This document shows, one piece after another, positions 11,041 through 22,368 of a stretch of 64,000 bases of DNA (positions within the stretch are counted from its first letter, which is position 1; the number at the start of each line of letters is the position of its first letter). A program made the position numbers and the translations under genes. Origin of the DNA: Septoria linicola (Eukaryota > Ascomycota > Dothideomycetes > Mycosphaerellales > Mycosphaerellaceae); contig CP099422.1 in the NCBI GenBank assembly GCA_024114885.1, forward strand, positions 496,001 to 560,000, written 5' to 3'. The notes beneath the pieces were generated by a model. That model ran no database searches and was not told the DNA's origin. It saw nothing but the letters and a program-made list of their open reading frames with translations.

Positions 11041-11319
11041 ATGTGAGGAGATGATAGTGTCGGAACGTCTGTGTGTAACTCCGATGTCAGGAAATGGTCG
11101 TGCGATGAATTCAATGGCAATTGCAATCAAGTCAACATTTGAAATATACATCTTCAGTGCCATGAAGAAGATGTCGTGTGTTGCGATCCTTCATCATCAT
11201 TCTCCCAGAGTCTTGGCATCGCTGCTATTCCCAATTGAGCTGGCGTGTCGTTCTCGTGTTTCGCTGCCTCGAACCTCCAACTTCCACACACCAACACCTG
11301 ATGTGTCGACCCTACAGGA

Positions 11320-13983
11320 ATGGAAGATCCTCTGCTACGTGGGTTGCCCTTCGAGGCCGGTGCGCTATGGCCAGCATCCATCTGCCAGATCTCGGGCAAT
11401 GACGAGACCATTTTTGAAGCTCTGAGCACAGACTTTGAGGCACTCTCGCCCCTCAAGAAGGATGAACCAGGTCATTTCGATCTTCATACGGATCTGCCAG
11501 AGCTCGAGCAGCAGCATGAAGTACTTGAGCCGCCTTCTAGAGAATTGCAGACGTCTCTCACAGGAAATGCCCGAGAGGACGAGAACAGAGCCACTGCATG
11601 GGACTTCGACATTGATCAGGACGATGGACCAGAACTTCCTCGATTTCATACCTGGGAAGGATTTGGGAAGCTCGATGACAAGCATGCCGAGTACCTTTCT
11701 GAAGCTGGGCCTGCTGCATTTGACGCCGCCCTGCAGTCTGTCGAGAAGAGCATAGGCGTTCTTCCTCAAAGCTTCACCTTGCGAGCGTTGTGTTCCCTCG
11801 CGCTTGGTCGGTCGTCCAGTCTCTTCCAGTGGTCTCACGAACGGAATGAGTTCATCCAGACGCTCGAAGGAGCACGCATTTCTGGCATGAGTCGTCTCTG
11901 CTCAGGAAGCTTGGCTGAAGACCTGCTGGACCTTGGCAATATGACGGTGCGGCTCAGGACTCTTACGGAATCTCCACGAAATCATCGTGCCTGTCCAGCA
12001 GCAATGGCGTTGCGATCTTGCGTTGGGATCGTGGTAGATGCAGTTGAAAGCAGGATCTCTAGTTCAGCAGGGACTATTCGCTCCTCTTTGCAGCTTCAAG
12101 AAGTGGTCACTCCACCGATTCATCTGCTCGGGATTTTGACCAAGGTGATTGCCCAGACGAAAGCAGATAAAACAGATGAAGAGCTGATATCGTCGCTCTC
12201 AGAGTTGGTACACGAATACGCTGAAAGCGAGTCGAGATTCTGTGCAGTACTGCACACACTTCTAGCTCGAGTGTCGATGCCTTGGCTTGAGTCGCTATCA
12301 GTGGACCTGGGTCTTCAGATCGATCCTACAGGACAACTCGAAGGGTCAGCAACGCAAGATATGGCAGTGGGCGAGGAACCCAGACATTCTTTCCTCAATT
12401 CAGAGGATCAGAATCTCGTATGTGCGACCAAGCAAGCTGTATGGTTGCTGCGGGCACAATGTCCAGAGCATCCTCTGTTCAGACGAACCCCGAGCAGTAC
12501 CGCAAAGAAGTTCCGAGAGTCACGCATGGGTCATCGAGAGACTGAACGCGCTGCGAAGCAGTACGAAGCACGTATGACAAAGTTGCTTCTGCACGGCGAA
12601 GACAAGAATGAACGAGAGGCAAATATTGCTGCGGCTTCAGCTTCGGAGCCTTCCCATGACGGAGCCGCATGGACGGAAGCCTCTCAAATGAGCTTCATCA
12701 CGCAATCGGGAGATGTCATGTCCCTAGAACCTGGAACCAGCAGCTCGTCAGAACGAGACAAGCTACGCGAGCTTGCAGACTACGCTCTATCAGCTGCTGC
12801 CAAACAGCCTGCGACCGAGTCGCTACGCAGCGATGCTGGCCACTCCCCTATAGAACAAATCCAACCATTCATCCGCGCGCAGCACAAGCTGGTCAACGGT
12901 GTCATTCTAAGACAGCTTATGCAACACCACAAGTTGCGTCAGCAGCTCGAAAAACAGAGAGCATTTCAGCTGCTAGGCAATGGCAGCTTCGCGGCACGCT
13001 TAGCGAAAGCTCTGTTCGACAAAGATGTACAGTCAGCTGAACGTAAGCGCGGCGTGGTACCCACTGCGGATGATATGGGTCTCCGGGTTGGAGCAAACAA
13101 AGACCAGAGATGGCCACCAGCGAGCTCAGAGCTTCAGCTATCGCTGATGGGTCTATTGAACGAGGCCGCTGGCGGGGCAGTAGACATTGCTGCAAAGTCA
13201 CAACTAAGTTTTGCCATTCGCGAGCTGCCAGAAGAAGAGATCGAACGAGTGCTGGACCCATACTCAATCTATGCATTAGACTTCCTGCGACTACAGTACA
13301 CCACGCATGAACCTATAAGCGCTGTCATCACGCCCGCCTCACTTCAACAGTACGATGGTATCTTCAGGTATTTGCTGAAGCTACTGAGGCTGTTGCACGT
13401 CACTACCGATCTGCCCCGTACTGTGCCAGGCAGCCGAGACGCAGGCGTCCACCGCAATACACTTGCATTCGCGCAACAAGCCAGAGAGTTTGTCACTGTA
13501 CTCACAGGACATGTCATGAGTGTTGGCATCGCGCCGCCATGGCAGACTCTCACTACTGTTCTGCGCACCCTCGAGCGAAACCTGCAGGCCGAAGATGAGC
13601 AAGGCAAGCTCGCCTCACGGGTGACGATGGACGTCGAAGGCCTGCGGGAACTACATGAGCGCTGTCTGGATCGCATTCGTACTCGGCTCTTTTTGAAGAA
13701 GAAGCAAGAGAAGCTCAGAGTCGCGGTAGAGGACGTTCTGAGTAGCATATTGAAATGCGCCACTGGTTTACAAGCCAGTGTTACAGATGTTCTGAGTGTG
13801 GAGGATCATGCGAGCTTCACTCGTAAGCTTCAAAAGTTGATCACGCAGCTCGCGGAGATCGCAGACAAGCCCCCGAGAACAGTGTCTGCCGCAGACGCGG
13901 AGGACTTGGACATGGTCCGGCTGTTGCTTGCGAAGCTGGACTGGAATGGCTACTACACGAACGACGCCGCCAAGGTACCATGA
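11320..13983 (+). CDS. Gamma-tubulin complex component, GCP6-like
   Basis: An 887-aa uninterrupted frame. Spindle-pole-body/MTOC component of the GCP (Spc97/Spc98) family that binds gamma-tubulin and nucleates microtubules. The N-terminal GRIP1-like half contains FDAALQSVEKSIGVLPQSF. The C-terminal half holds the GRIP2 signature region VLDPYSIYALDFLRLQY...LQQYDGIFRYLLKLLRL. Between them is a charged, low-similarity linker with GHRETERAAKQYEARMTKLL. The large divergent middle and overall length fit GCP6 (Alp16-like) better than GCP2-4; GCP5 is the alternative. No intron is visible. Confidence 0.8.
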   Translation: MEDPLLRGLPFEAGALWPASICQISGNDETIFEALSTDFEALSPLKKDEPGHFDLHTDLPELEQQHEVLEPPSRELQTSLTGNAREDENRATAWDFDIDQDDGPELPRFHTWEGFGKLDDKHAEYLSEAGPAAFDAALQSVEKSIGVLPQSFTLRALCSLALGRSSSLFQWSHERNEFIQTLEGARISGMSRLCSGSLAEDLLDLGNMTVRLRTLTESPRNHRACPAAMALRSCVGIVVDAVESRISSSAGTIRSSLQLQEVVTPPIHLLGILTKVIAQTKADKTDEELISSLSELVHEYAESESRFCAVLHTLLARVSMPWLESLSVDLGLQIDPTGQLEGSATQDMAVGEEPRHSFLNSEDQNLVCATKQAVWLLRAQCPEHPLFRRTPSSTAKKFRESRMGHRETERAAKQYEARMTKLLLHGEDKNEREANIAAASASEPSHDGAAWTEASQMSFITQSGDVMSLEPGTSSSSERDKLRELADYALSAAAKQPATESLRSDAGHSPIEQIQPFIRAQHKLVNGVILRQLMQHHKLRQQLEKQRAFQLLGNGSFAARLAKALFDKDVQSAERKRGVVPTADDMGLRVGANKDQRWPPASSELQLSLMGLLNEAAGGAVDIAAKSQLSFAIRELPEEEIERVLDPYSIYALDFLRLQYTTHEPISAVITPASLQQYDGIFRYLLKLLRLLHVTTDLPRTVPGSRDAGVHRNTLAFAQQAREFVTVLTGHVMSVGIAPPWQTLTTVLRTLERNLQAEDEQGKLASRVTMDVEGLRELHERCLDRIRTRLFLKKKQEKLRVAVEDVLSSILKCATGLQASVTDVLSVEDHASFTRKLQKLITQLAEIADKPPRTVSAADAEDLDMVRLLLAKLDWNGYYTNDAAKVP

Positions 13984-14457
13984 GAGCGTTCTCCAAGCTT
14001 CGTCTTCAGCTGGTACCAGGTCGCATGTGGTCTGCATCGTTCAACCATCTGCTCAACCGAAGTCGCTGCACGGTGGATTGGTCTAGGCATGCCTTTGCTC
14101 CGCACAATGCATGCCACTGGGGTAGTGTAGTCCAGGTAGCCTACGAGACAAATACCAGCACCATGGCAGCAGAGAAGAATGCAACGCTATGGCCCAAGAA
14201 GGAATGCCGCCAGCATACCTGCCAAGCTGCCACGTGCTTATCGTGCTAATGATAGTCTTCATGCTATCGCATATCCACTTGTAGCTGTCGAGAACATGTG
14301 TGGCTGCGTCTCATGCATACCATTCGCACTGGATGCCGTGGTGGCGGACGCGATGTATGCACATGGCCTAGTATAAGTGCTTGCGTAGCGCCGTACATTG
14401 ATCACGCCAGCACTAAGGTTGCCTCAATTCACTCCACATCCTCGCTCTTGGGCCAAG
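13984..14457. other. Intergenic, nothing seen
   Basis: 474 bp between two plus-strand genes. It contains only short chance ORFs; presumably the terminator of the GCP gene and the promoter of the PAN-repeat gene. Confidence 0.5.
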
Positions 14458-16186
14458 ATGACCGGTCTACGCATCGCAGCCGTTGCTGCTAGCCTAGTAT
14501 GCCTTGTCGCTGCACAGCTTGCTCCAGCGCCACCAATCACCTCCAGCAGAGCGCCCTTTCCGTTCTCCAACTCGAGCATCCCTACTACATCCAGCAGCAG
14601 CCTTGTCATCAGTAGCTCCGTGGTACCTGTCGTTCCGGAGCCCTCTGCTGTTGAGCTGAAATGCCCAGAGTCGAACAACACTGAGTACACAGCTTCCTCC
14701 GGCGCACGTTTTTTGATCGAATGCGAATTGGACCACTATGGCGGTGACATGGCGATGGAAAGCACCACTAGCTTCCAACAATGTATCGACTTCTGCGATC
14801 GTCGATCAGGCTGTGTCGACGTATCTTACCAGGGCTCAGCATGTTACATGAAGGCTTCAGTTGGCAGTCCAATTTACAGCAAGACTGTGCTTGGAGCTCG
14901 GCTCCTTTCACCCCCGGCTGGTGCGCCAGCAGTTCCCGTCTGCCCGGCGAGCAATGGCGCGAACTATACAACGGCTGGCAACAAGACTTTCCTCGTCGAG
15001 TGTGGGATAGACTACACGAGCGGAAGAAATGAAGACAACCTCGCTGTCATCGATGTCAATCCTAGCAAGGGTAGTGGAGAGCTTTGGTTCCAAAGGTGTA
15101 TCGAGGCATGCGGCGCTACGACTAGCTGTATTGACATCAGCTTGAGCGGCAGTAGGTTCTTTATGTCTATGATACCACCGAAGACATCGTGCTAATTATC
15201 TTGTGATAGGCGCCTGCTACCTGAAAAGCTCGATCGCTTCGGCCACACGCATCGAGAACCCAGATATCTTCGGCGCACGCTTGATCGACCCCGTACCATC
15301 GTCGCCTCCCAGACCTTCGACCTCTGCTACTCCCGCCGCGCCACCGCAGTCTGCTACACCAGTGAGCCCGCCTCAACCAACGTCCACTGCAGTCGAATGT
15401 CCCGCAGCAAATGGCACCACTTACGTTGCTGGCAGCGGTGGCTCCAGCAAGTCCTTTGTCATTGAGTGCGGCATCGACTACGCTTCCACCGTGAATGACC
15501 TCATCGGTGGACCTCGCACCCTACCCGGCACCTCCGGAGAGCTTTGGCTCTCGCAATGCATTGATATCTGTGCCAACACGGCCGACTGCGTCAGCATTGC
15601 TCTGAGCGGTGCGGCATGCTATCTGAAGTCCAATATCAATGGCCGCAATGCTGTTCAGCAGAAGCCTGAGTCCGGTGGTGCGCGTTTGCTGCCATCGGGT
15701 CTGCCTTCTGCGAACTCTACGAGTGCTGTAGCCTCGCCGACACCAGCAGTTCCAACAGGCTCAGTCCGTACAGGCAGCATTCTTGTCACCTCCAGGACTT
15801 CGACCCTTGCAGTCAGGACTACAACCAGCTCAGCTGTTACAGCTACGAGCAGTTCTCCTGTCTGCGCTATCAACACAACGCCACAATGTCCGGCGTGCAA
15901 TGGGCGCACAATGTCGTTCGAAGACGAACTCTACTCGGAGGATGGCTATCGTGGCGCGGTCTATCGCGTGCGATGTGGTCTTGAGTATGTCGGCGGTAAT
16001 CTGGGCGATTCAATCAGCTCCAGTGGAGCGAGAGGATTCCGTTTCTGTGTCGACACGTGCTTTTACACTGAAGGTTGTGTGGCAGTGGCTTTCTCTGGAT
16101 CTGTCTGTCAGCTCAAGGACTCTATCTCCGGAGGTACCAGGGCCAATGCTGCAGTCTGGGGAGCCGTTGATCTGGACGCTTTCTAG
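14458..16186 (+). CDS. Secreted protein with four PAN/Apple-like modules
   Basis: The signal peptide MTGLRIAAVAASLVCLVAAQ is followed by a Ser/Thr/Pro stalk and four cysteine modules separated by Pro/Ser/Thr linkers. Each module begins C-P-x-x-N-x-x-x-Y, then has F-x-I/V-E-C-x-x-D-Y, a central C-I-D-x-C, and ends C-V-x-x-S-x-x-G-x-A-C-Y-L/M-K (modules near 14665-14900, 14940-15275, 15405-15690 and 15880-16170; the fourth is diverged, CQLKDSI). One intron, 15152-15209 (58 nt, TGCTAAT branch, GATAG acceptor), splits module 2; spliced length 556 aa. Such fungal PAN/Apple-like proteins are cell-surface or secreted and may bind carbohydrate or protein; no catalytic motif is present. The same module recurs in the gene at 28626-29589. 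Confidence 0.82.
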
Positions 16187-16563
16187 TGTAGCGAGCCGGA
16201 ATAGACTGACTCCATCACGTACCCATCCTTGACCACGATTGTGGAGGGTTTGGGAAAGCTAGACGCTGAGACAGATGATAGGTGCACTGTCGGATCTCGT
16301 TAATCTTCGACTTAGTTGGCTTGACGGGTATGACCAGGGAAGGCCCAATCACTCGATTGCCGCCTACACAATATGATGCGACATGACTTGCATCGGTTGA
16401 TCCCTCACGACTTGTGTGGCGCTGGACGTACTTCTTGATGCTTTCGTATCTGGAGTGTATCTCTGTGCTACAAAATGTCTTCAGCATTTCCTGACCAGGG
16501 TCTCTCCATCAATCACACCCTGCACATTGTCACTCAGCCATGGGTTACAGCATTCTCATATGT
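16187..16563. other. Convergent intergenic region
   Basis: 3' ends of the four-module gene (plus) and the paralogue at 16564 (minus); no gene seen. Confidence 0.5.
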
Positions 16564-17603
16564 TCAAGAAGTAATTGTGATAGTCTGCTGAGCTTGTTCC
16601 ACGGGCCGCAAAGTTGTGACAGGTATTGCCGTCGCTGTTTGTGTGTTGACGATTGTGCTCTGCAGGGCAAGTGTACTCAATGCCGTCTGAGGAACGATCG
16701 TGGGTATCACTGTAACTCTCAGTTGCGTCGAGATAGATACGATGGTGGATGTGATCACTTGAAGCGTGATTACGGTAGTTGGAATGTTCTGTATCAGAGG
16801 CAAAGTTGCGGTCAGATCTGGAAGGACGGTGGAAGTGCTGATCGTTCTCGTAAATGAGCTCGTAAGGGACACCGATTTCGTTATCGTGGTAATAGTTGTG
16901 ACCGGATAAGCAGACAGGAGAGTCTGAGTGATCAAAGCTGTGCTGAGGTACTGAAGCTGAGGTGGTGGAAATGAGATCTTTGCCATTGATTAGCGAGGAA
17001 GGCTTTCGACGAGCTCCAGAACGGCTACCTGATCAAATCTCTCCCAGAGCTGAACCCTGATCGCACCAATTACATATGGCGTCGCATCGGTAGGTTGATT
17101 TGAGCCAAATCGGATGGGAAGCCTGGCATTTGGCTGACCAGAGCTAGGAGTGTAGTCATTCAACGCCCAGCACTTGCAATTCCCCATCGTTCCGGAGATC
17201 AATGAGCCGGCTATACAATAAGCTGATAGGTCTGTTGCTTTGCCAGAAGCTGATGGGCAACATACCAACGTAATTTGCCATCTCGAAGGTGAAGACGACT
17301 GATCAAAGGCCGCTGCTACCTTAGATAAAAGATCAGCCCTCATCCTATTATCTCGCCTAATCACTTACAGAGTGTAATGCAGCCGTCCCAGGCCTGCTCC
17401 AATGCGCTTCGAACCTCATCGAGGTCCAGGCCAGAGAACTCAGACACACCACAGCGCATCACGTGGAGCACTCTTCTGTTGGTGGAAACATAATCGGCGG
17501 TGTTATTGCCCTGAGGGCATGCAAACGTATCTAAAAACGGAGCGCAATGATGGACGCAAAGAGTTGCGATGAGAAGAAATGTAGCCCGCCAACCTAGCAT
17601 CAT
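16564..17603 (-). pseudogene. Broken paralogue of the 18269-19272 secreted PAN-like protein
   Basis: Same exon plan as its neighbour. Exon 1, 17603-17369: signal MMLGWRATFLLIATLCVHHC, then APFLDTFACPQGNNTADYV. Intron 17320-17368 (GTAAGT donor). A short PAN-like exon ends just before a GTATGT donor. The next exon has NCKCWALND...AIRVQLWERFDQ. The last exon starts ISFPPPQLQYLSTALITQTLL, is Thr/Val/Ile-rich and ends QAQQTITITS. In exon 2 the frame that fits both splice phases reads C-S-S-G-L-stop-S-V-V-F-T-F-E, against C-N-S-L-A-D-C-V-A-F-T-Y-E in the sister gene. So a TGA at 17303-17305 interrupts the module and a conserved cysteine is lost. I find no alternative acceptor that keeps both phases. 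Most likely a decaying tandem copy. Confidence 0.65.
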
Positions 17604-18268
17604 GATTGAGGAGTATGCCTACTAGAAGACATGTGCTTCAAACATGGTTGAAATAGCCAGGCACATCTGCATACGGCTCATCGATGGGTCGCCACATATC
17701 AAAGACGCGGCAGAGTGTGGAGATCCCAGCAGACAGCTAGGCATGATGTGTTGTCGACGTCTGCATGCCACTGTGGCCCGAGAACCTGGAAGCTTCCTCG
17801 CCAAGCTACGTCTCAGTTCGCGCCTCGACGGTCACTTTGGTCCATATGCTGAGTTAGGATCAATGAGTACTCAGCTACAATGTATAACCACATATGCTCC
17901 TGTTCCTAAGACTAGCGACCCGAAAGTCCCAGGAGGATCGCATCTTGTCAAGGCCTAGAGAATGCTTAACGTCAAGGACAATGCTGCATTCTTGTACAGT
18001 GCGCTGTTCCATGGCAGTATAGATCAGCAGTACTCAAATGACATTTGATGCTCGGCTGAAGCTTGGACGCACTTATGCTATGGCCATCAACGATCAAAGG
18101 CAGATGTTCTTCGAACCACATGCTGACCGTCCAGTAAAGCAGCGCAGAGCTCGGCTCACATCGGCTCGCACATGCGGTGGACATCATTCCAGATCAGCTT
18201 GAATGCTCTGCGCACAATCCACATCTGCAGACGCGACTTTCTGCGTGTTATAGTCGTCGCTTGCCCGC
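17604..18268. other. Spacer between tandem paralogues
   Basis: Contains no gene I can support. A stretch near 17773 (GTGGCCCGAGAACCTGGAAG) resembles one near 19392 (GTGGCCCAAGAGAATGGGAG), each 120-170 bp upstream of a paralogue start, so the duplication appears to include the promoter. Confidence 0.45.
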
Positions 18269-19272
18269 TCAGGCTGTGATTGTGATGGTTTGCTGAGCCT
18301 GAACTGTTGGCTGTACTGTCGTGATTGGCAAAGCCAACCTGGTGTTTGTGATTGTGTTCTCGAGAGCCGATGTATTCAGGACTGTTCGCGGCACAACAGA
18401 CTCTACCACAGTCACAACTTGCTGAGTCGAAATTGAGACGATCGTTGTGGTCAAGATCTGTAGCGTAACGATTGCAGTTGGTACAATGTCTGTCGATAGA
18501 AAGATAGAAGTCAGGTCTGGTAAGACGGTTGATACGCTAGCAGTCCGTGTGAATGCTGTTATTATGGTGGCTGTCCTCGTCAAGGTCGAGATCGTTGTAA
18601 TCGGATACGCTAGGAGGAGTGTCTGCGTTACAAACGCTGTAGTACGAAAATGGAGTCGCGGAGGTGGGAAGGAGATCTGTCAAGAGTTAGTGACATCATG
18701 TGCCCATCGAGAAATGAACGAATACCTGGCTGTAGTCTTCCCAAAGCACAGCTCTGAATCCTCCAATACGAAACGTAGCGCTATCTGGTTCACTTGCTGA
18801 ACCGAAGGCCACGGATACAGACATATCTTCCTGACCCCAGCCCCAACATTCTCCTAATGCGCTGGCCCGGGCTGCGTCAGGTACAGTCAGTCATAGTCTC
18901 CGCATCGTGATCTGAGGAGAGCCGTACGGTTTCGCGTTGGTGTTTCGTAGGTGAAAGCAACACAGTCAGCAAGACTATTGCCTGCATGGAATAAATAAGC
19001 GCATATGGTCTCTGGAGTCGTGGATCCTACGTACAGACTGTTGCACATTGTGCCACCGTAACATCTGTAGGGCCTACCTCCAAATCTGTAGTGGCGGTCA
19101 GGAATCTCAATACGTCGCAACGCATCATGAACAGCTGTCTTCTGTTGGCCGGGTTGATGTAATCGACAGTGTAATTGTCCCTGGGACACGTGAAAGTGTT
19201 CAAAAACGAAGCGGCTTGCTCTGACCAGATACTGGTGATGATACAGACGATGGCCCGCCAATTCGGCATCAT
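18269..19272 (-). CDS. Secreted PAN-like protein with Thr/Val-rich tail
   Basis: Four exons fit in phase: 19272-19035, 18981-18928, 18853-18726 and 18676-18269, with introns of 53, 74 and 49 nt; 275 aa. The start at 19272 (MMPNWRAIVCIITSIWSEQA) is chosen because it aligns with the signal peptide of the tandem copy; an upstream Met at 19320 is possible. The N-terminal module reads FLNTFTCPRDNYTVDYINP...FMMRCD...CATVCNSLADCVAFTYET, then ECWGWGQED and FRIGGFRAVLWEDYSQ. The last exon starts ISFPPPRLHF and runs into an extended Thr/Val/Ile/Ser-rich region (VLPDLTSIFLSTDIVPTAIV) ending QAQQTITITA. It has neither a clear TM segment nor a GPI signal, so it is probably secreted or wall-bound. Function unknown. 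Confidence 0.7.
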
Positions 19273-20262
19273 GGCTAGTCTTTGTGCTTGCGAGAGAGAC
19301 GGGACAAAATGGTAGATCATACCAGCTAGTAGCTTTCATTGCCTATCCTTGCGCTCCCGTCGGCAGTCTGTTGTCGTCATTCGCATTCCGATGTGGCCCA
19401 AGAGAATGGGAGGCAACCTGCCAAGTATGCGACGAAGCAGGTATCCACTTCCTAAGAGCTCCTTATCTGATCCCAGTCCGAAATGTGTGTACGAATCCTC
19501 CCACGAGGTCGCACATGAGACCTGACAAAGTGCAAAAGCGACGAAGATGCGAACCATCCCATCGCCCATCGCAGAGTATTGTCCTCGAAACCCCGGCATC
19601 TACTGTATGAGCCCGGAGCCAAGTAAGAAGTATTCTGCTGGATTGTCGCATTGTCTCGATGCAGGAGTGACATCGCAAGGTTGGGCAATAATCTTCGATC
19701 TAGAGGCCGATCTCACATGCTCCGCTGTGCAGATGTAATCTCGTCTCGATGGGTAGGCTGCGGTTTGCGAAAGAAGCAGGAGGTGTCGCCCTAGGGACAG
19801 CATGAAGAGCTACTGTCGAGATCCCCAATATACCCCAACATCGACAAACACTTTGCGGTGACACCGCCTCATGCCTCTCAGCCTCAATGCAGGCGACCGT
19901 ATCTGTACTTCCACAACGACCAGGGGCGGCACAGATGCCTGCTTGTACAGCGCATAATCCCTGTCGACTAGTGGAAGTTCTTCGGAGGCGTGCCGTGTGA
20001 ACAAAAGTTACACAGCGGAGCGGAGCTGCGTGGGTCCTGGTCGTGGAGAAACCATGTTCTCGAAAGTTGAGCTTCGCGGATGCGTGGTCGATGTTGTCGT
20101 CTTGGTGCGCGCACAGCTAACGCCTCATTTAACAGAATCTTGGACCCGGCTTCAAAATTGTCGAGCTGGAGCCCGGATAGTGGTAAGAATTACATTGTGT
20201 CACGTCTAGAAGGATGGGTATATCTGTACACAATGTTCTCGCCTCGATCTCGCTCCGGGCGA
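19273..20262. other. Intergenic with an unresolved small ORF
   Basis: Upstream of the PAN-like gene and downstream of End3 (both minus). Around 20050-20180 on the plus strand, MFSKVELRGCVVDVVVL could splice to NLGPGFKIVELEPG-stop through a ~33-nt intron. This is suggestive of a tiny conserved protein but not supported further. Confidence 0.3.
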
Positions 20263-21480
20263 TTATCGCCCACCAGCGCGTTCTGCCTCGATCTGAGCTT
20301 TGAGATCTTGCAAGACCTGCTCTCGCTTTCGCAGATGTGCTTCCAGGCCATCGACCTGCTCCTTGACCATCGCGATCTCATCATCGAAGCCCTTTAGACT
20401 CTGTCCAGTCTTGGCCCTGCCCTCCCCGTTCTCGCGATCACGCAGCTCTCGTCGCTTGTAGTCCAGCAGTTGCTCGAGCTCTCTCTTGACAAGCGCAGGC
20501 TTCGAGTCTTCCCGACGTCCGCCTCTCGTCCTCCTCTTCTGTGCCTGCTCTTCCACCTTCACCATCTTCTCCTCGATCTCCTTCAACTGCTTCTTCAGCC
20601 TCACCTCTTCCCAGTCTGCGTCCTTTGGCGTAGAGCCGAAATCGGTCCCCTTTGGCTTGCGCTCTCCAACACCAAGTCGTGAGAGATATGTGTCTCCGAA
20701 CTTGGCTTTCTTGCCTGTCAAAGTATCGTCGCGCTTATTCGTGCCCCATCGATCAGCTGCAGACTGTACACGATCAATGTTGTACTCGATCTTCCCTTGC
20801 TCAAACGTCGCTCGCAGTGAGGGAGGCACAGATCGCGGTATCCTGTAGCCTTCGTGTCTGTTGTTCAGGATGTGCAAGAAGGCAAGGCAAGCATCTTTGT
20901 TAATGCCTTCCTCACTCTTCGGATTGACCAGATTCCACGCACTCCGCACATCTGTATCTGGCACATCCAGACTTTCGTATAATTCGCCGAGCGCCTCAAA
21001 GCGTATCAGACCTGACCGCGTGTCGCGGCTTGAGGTATATATGTCTTCGTACTTGCTTCTCTCGTTAGGCGGCATATACCAGTCAAAGCCGTCCTTCAGA
21101 CCCTCGCCACCCTCATCATCATAGTCTGGACGATCCCACCTCTCTCCGCCGCCACTGACAGCTCGCGTTGCTTGGACAAGATGCGCTTTGCTTTCCGGGA
21201 CCAGCCAGTCGGGTAATGATTGTGGAACATCCAAATATTCCCCATTCATGATATCATATATCAGGCGCATTGCAACGCAGAACTCCTCAAAGTCTAGGCG
21301 ACCGTCGTTGTCGACGTCTGCCAGGTCCCATATCCGCTCTAGCTTCTGCTCCGGAAGCTGTGAGTTCTTGAGCACGGAAGCTGCCTGGCTGCCGTCCAAG
21401 TGTGTCGAGCCATTGGAGAGCGAGGCGAAGATCTCCCAATAGCGATCAATCTCCCATTGTTCGATTCTCTTCTCGGGCAT
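20263..21480 (-). CDS. end3: End3/SagA-like EH-domain endocytosis protein
   Basis: 405 aa, uninterrupted. Component of the Pan1-Sla1-End3 complex that links actin assembly to endocytosis at cortical patches. Two EH domains in the N-terminal half: the first (about residues 8-100) has a canonical Ca-binding EF loop DVDNDGRLDFEEF after the helix containing LPEQKLERIWDLA; the second (about 135-225) has SGLIRFEALGELYESL and DTDVRSAWNLVNP. A basic linker follows (RWGTNKRDD, FGDTYLSRLG). The C-terminal coiled coil (about 290-400, KQLKEIEEKMVKVEEQAQKR and later heptads) ends in AERAGGR. Length and order match the fungal End3 family. Confidence 0.93.
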   Translation of the reverse strand: MPEKRIEQWEIDRYWEIFASLSNGSTHLDGSQAASVLKNSQLPEQKLERIWDLADVDNDGRLDFEEFCVAMRLIYDIMNGEYLDVPQSLPDWLVPESKAHLVQATRAVSGGGERWDRPDYDDEGGEGLKDGFDWYMPPNERSKYEDIYTSSRDTRSGLIRFEALGELYESLDVPDTDVRSAWNLVNPKSEEGINKDACLAFLHILNNRHEGYRIPRSVPPSLRATFEQGKIEYNIDRVQSAADRWGTNKRDDTLTGKKAKFGDTYLSRLGVGERKPKGTDFGSTPKDADWEEVRLKKQLKEIEEKMVKVEEQAQKRRTRGGRREDSKPALVKRELEQLLDYKRRELRDRENGEGRAKTGQSLKGFDDEIAMVKEQVDGLEAHLRKREQVLQDLKAQIEAERAGGR

Positions 21481-22055
21481 TTTGAGTAGGTATTATTGTG
21501 GTATAGTGTAAGCTCGTGAGTTGCAGTTGTACTGGACGGAAGTTCGGAGAGGTTGGCAGCATGTGACGACAGCAGAAGCGCCAAGCCGTCCGTGCTGACT
21601 GAGCCTCACTTCATACGACGTCTCACCATGACAGACAATTGTGTTTTTATTCTATATGTAATGGCCTCACTGTTATATATCATGAGGGCAACAATGTTCA
21701 CTGATCAAATTATTGGCTGATGTAATCAAAGTCGGAGATTGTTCAAGACGCGAGAGGTCAGAGACCTTTGACTCGTCACAGATGAGTGCCGTAGGTGCAC
21801 GGCCATAACAAGCAGAACTTCGAGGCTATTATCGTGCTTGCACATACATTTGAACCCGAGCTTGAACACAGAAGCTCGAAAACTTGACAATCACTGAAGC
21901 TCATAGTTACCGCGGCGTTGATCTCCTTGGCGGCGGCAGCATGCAGCTCGTGTGCCGCAGGACGCCAATGTCACTTCAGGCAACAGCTGAGTTCGAACGA
22001 CTTCACAACGTACTAACATGCCTCAGCACATCTCACATGTCGGCCGCTGCCCAGT
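21481..22055. other. Divergent intergenic region
   Basis: Upstream of End3 (minus) and of the small TM ORF (plus); AT-rich around 21640-21720; no gene seen. Confidence 0.45.
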
Positions 22056-22286
22056 TTGGAACGAGTGATGGATGCTTCGCCAGCTTCGGACCGCCACGCG
22101 ATCAATCTTGAACAAGGACAAACCGGATACGGTAGCATTCATCTCGAGCAGCGAGCGGTGCAAACTTATTCTGTGGCTCTAATAGTATCTGCATGCTGCA
22201 TCGCTTTGCTTGCGATTGGCGGTGTACTTCACCTGTTCGGATATCTCTTTGCCTTTGTTTACTGGCGCTCTGGTATATTGGCATAG
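22056..22286 (+). CDS. Short single-TM ORF, possible orphan first exon
   Basis: 76 codons with one convincing membrane helix (SVALIVSACCIALLAIGGVL) after a polar N-terminus. A GTATAT donor at 22273 suggests it is a first exon, but none of the acceptors I tried joins it in phase to the HSP70-like exon downstream. It could be the lost type II signal anchor of the truncated glycosyltransferase at 23438-24227, or the start of an unrelated gene. Confidence 0.35.
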   Translation: MERVMDASPASDRHAINLEQGQTGYGSIHLEQRAVQTYSVALIVSACCIALLAIGGVLHLFGYLFAFVYWRSGILA

Positions 22287-22368
22287 TCTGGTCTGGATGT
22301 CCTCTAAGTAGTCCATTATGCTGGCCGTGGAGATCGGTCGAACCGTGGAGGCGGCCTCCTGACTTCAG

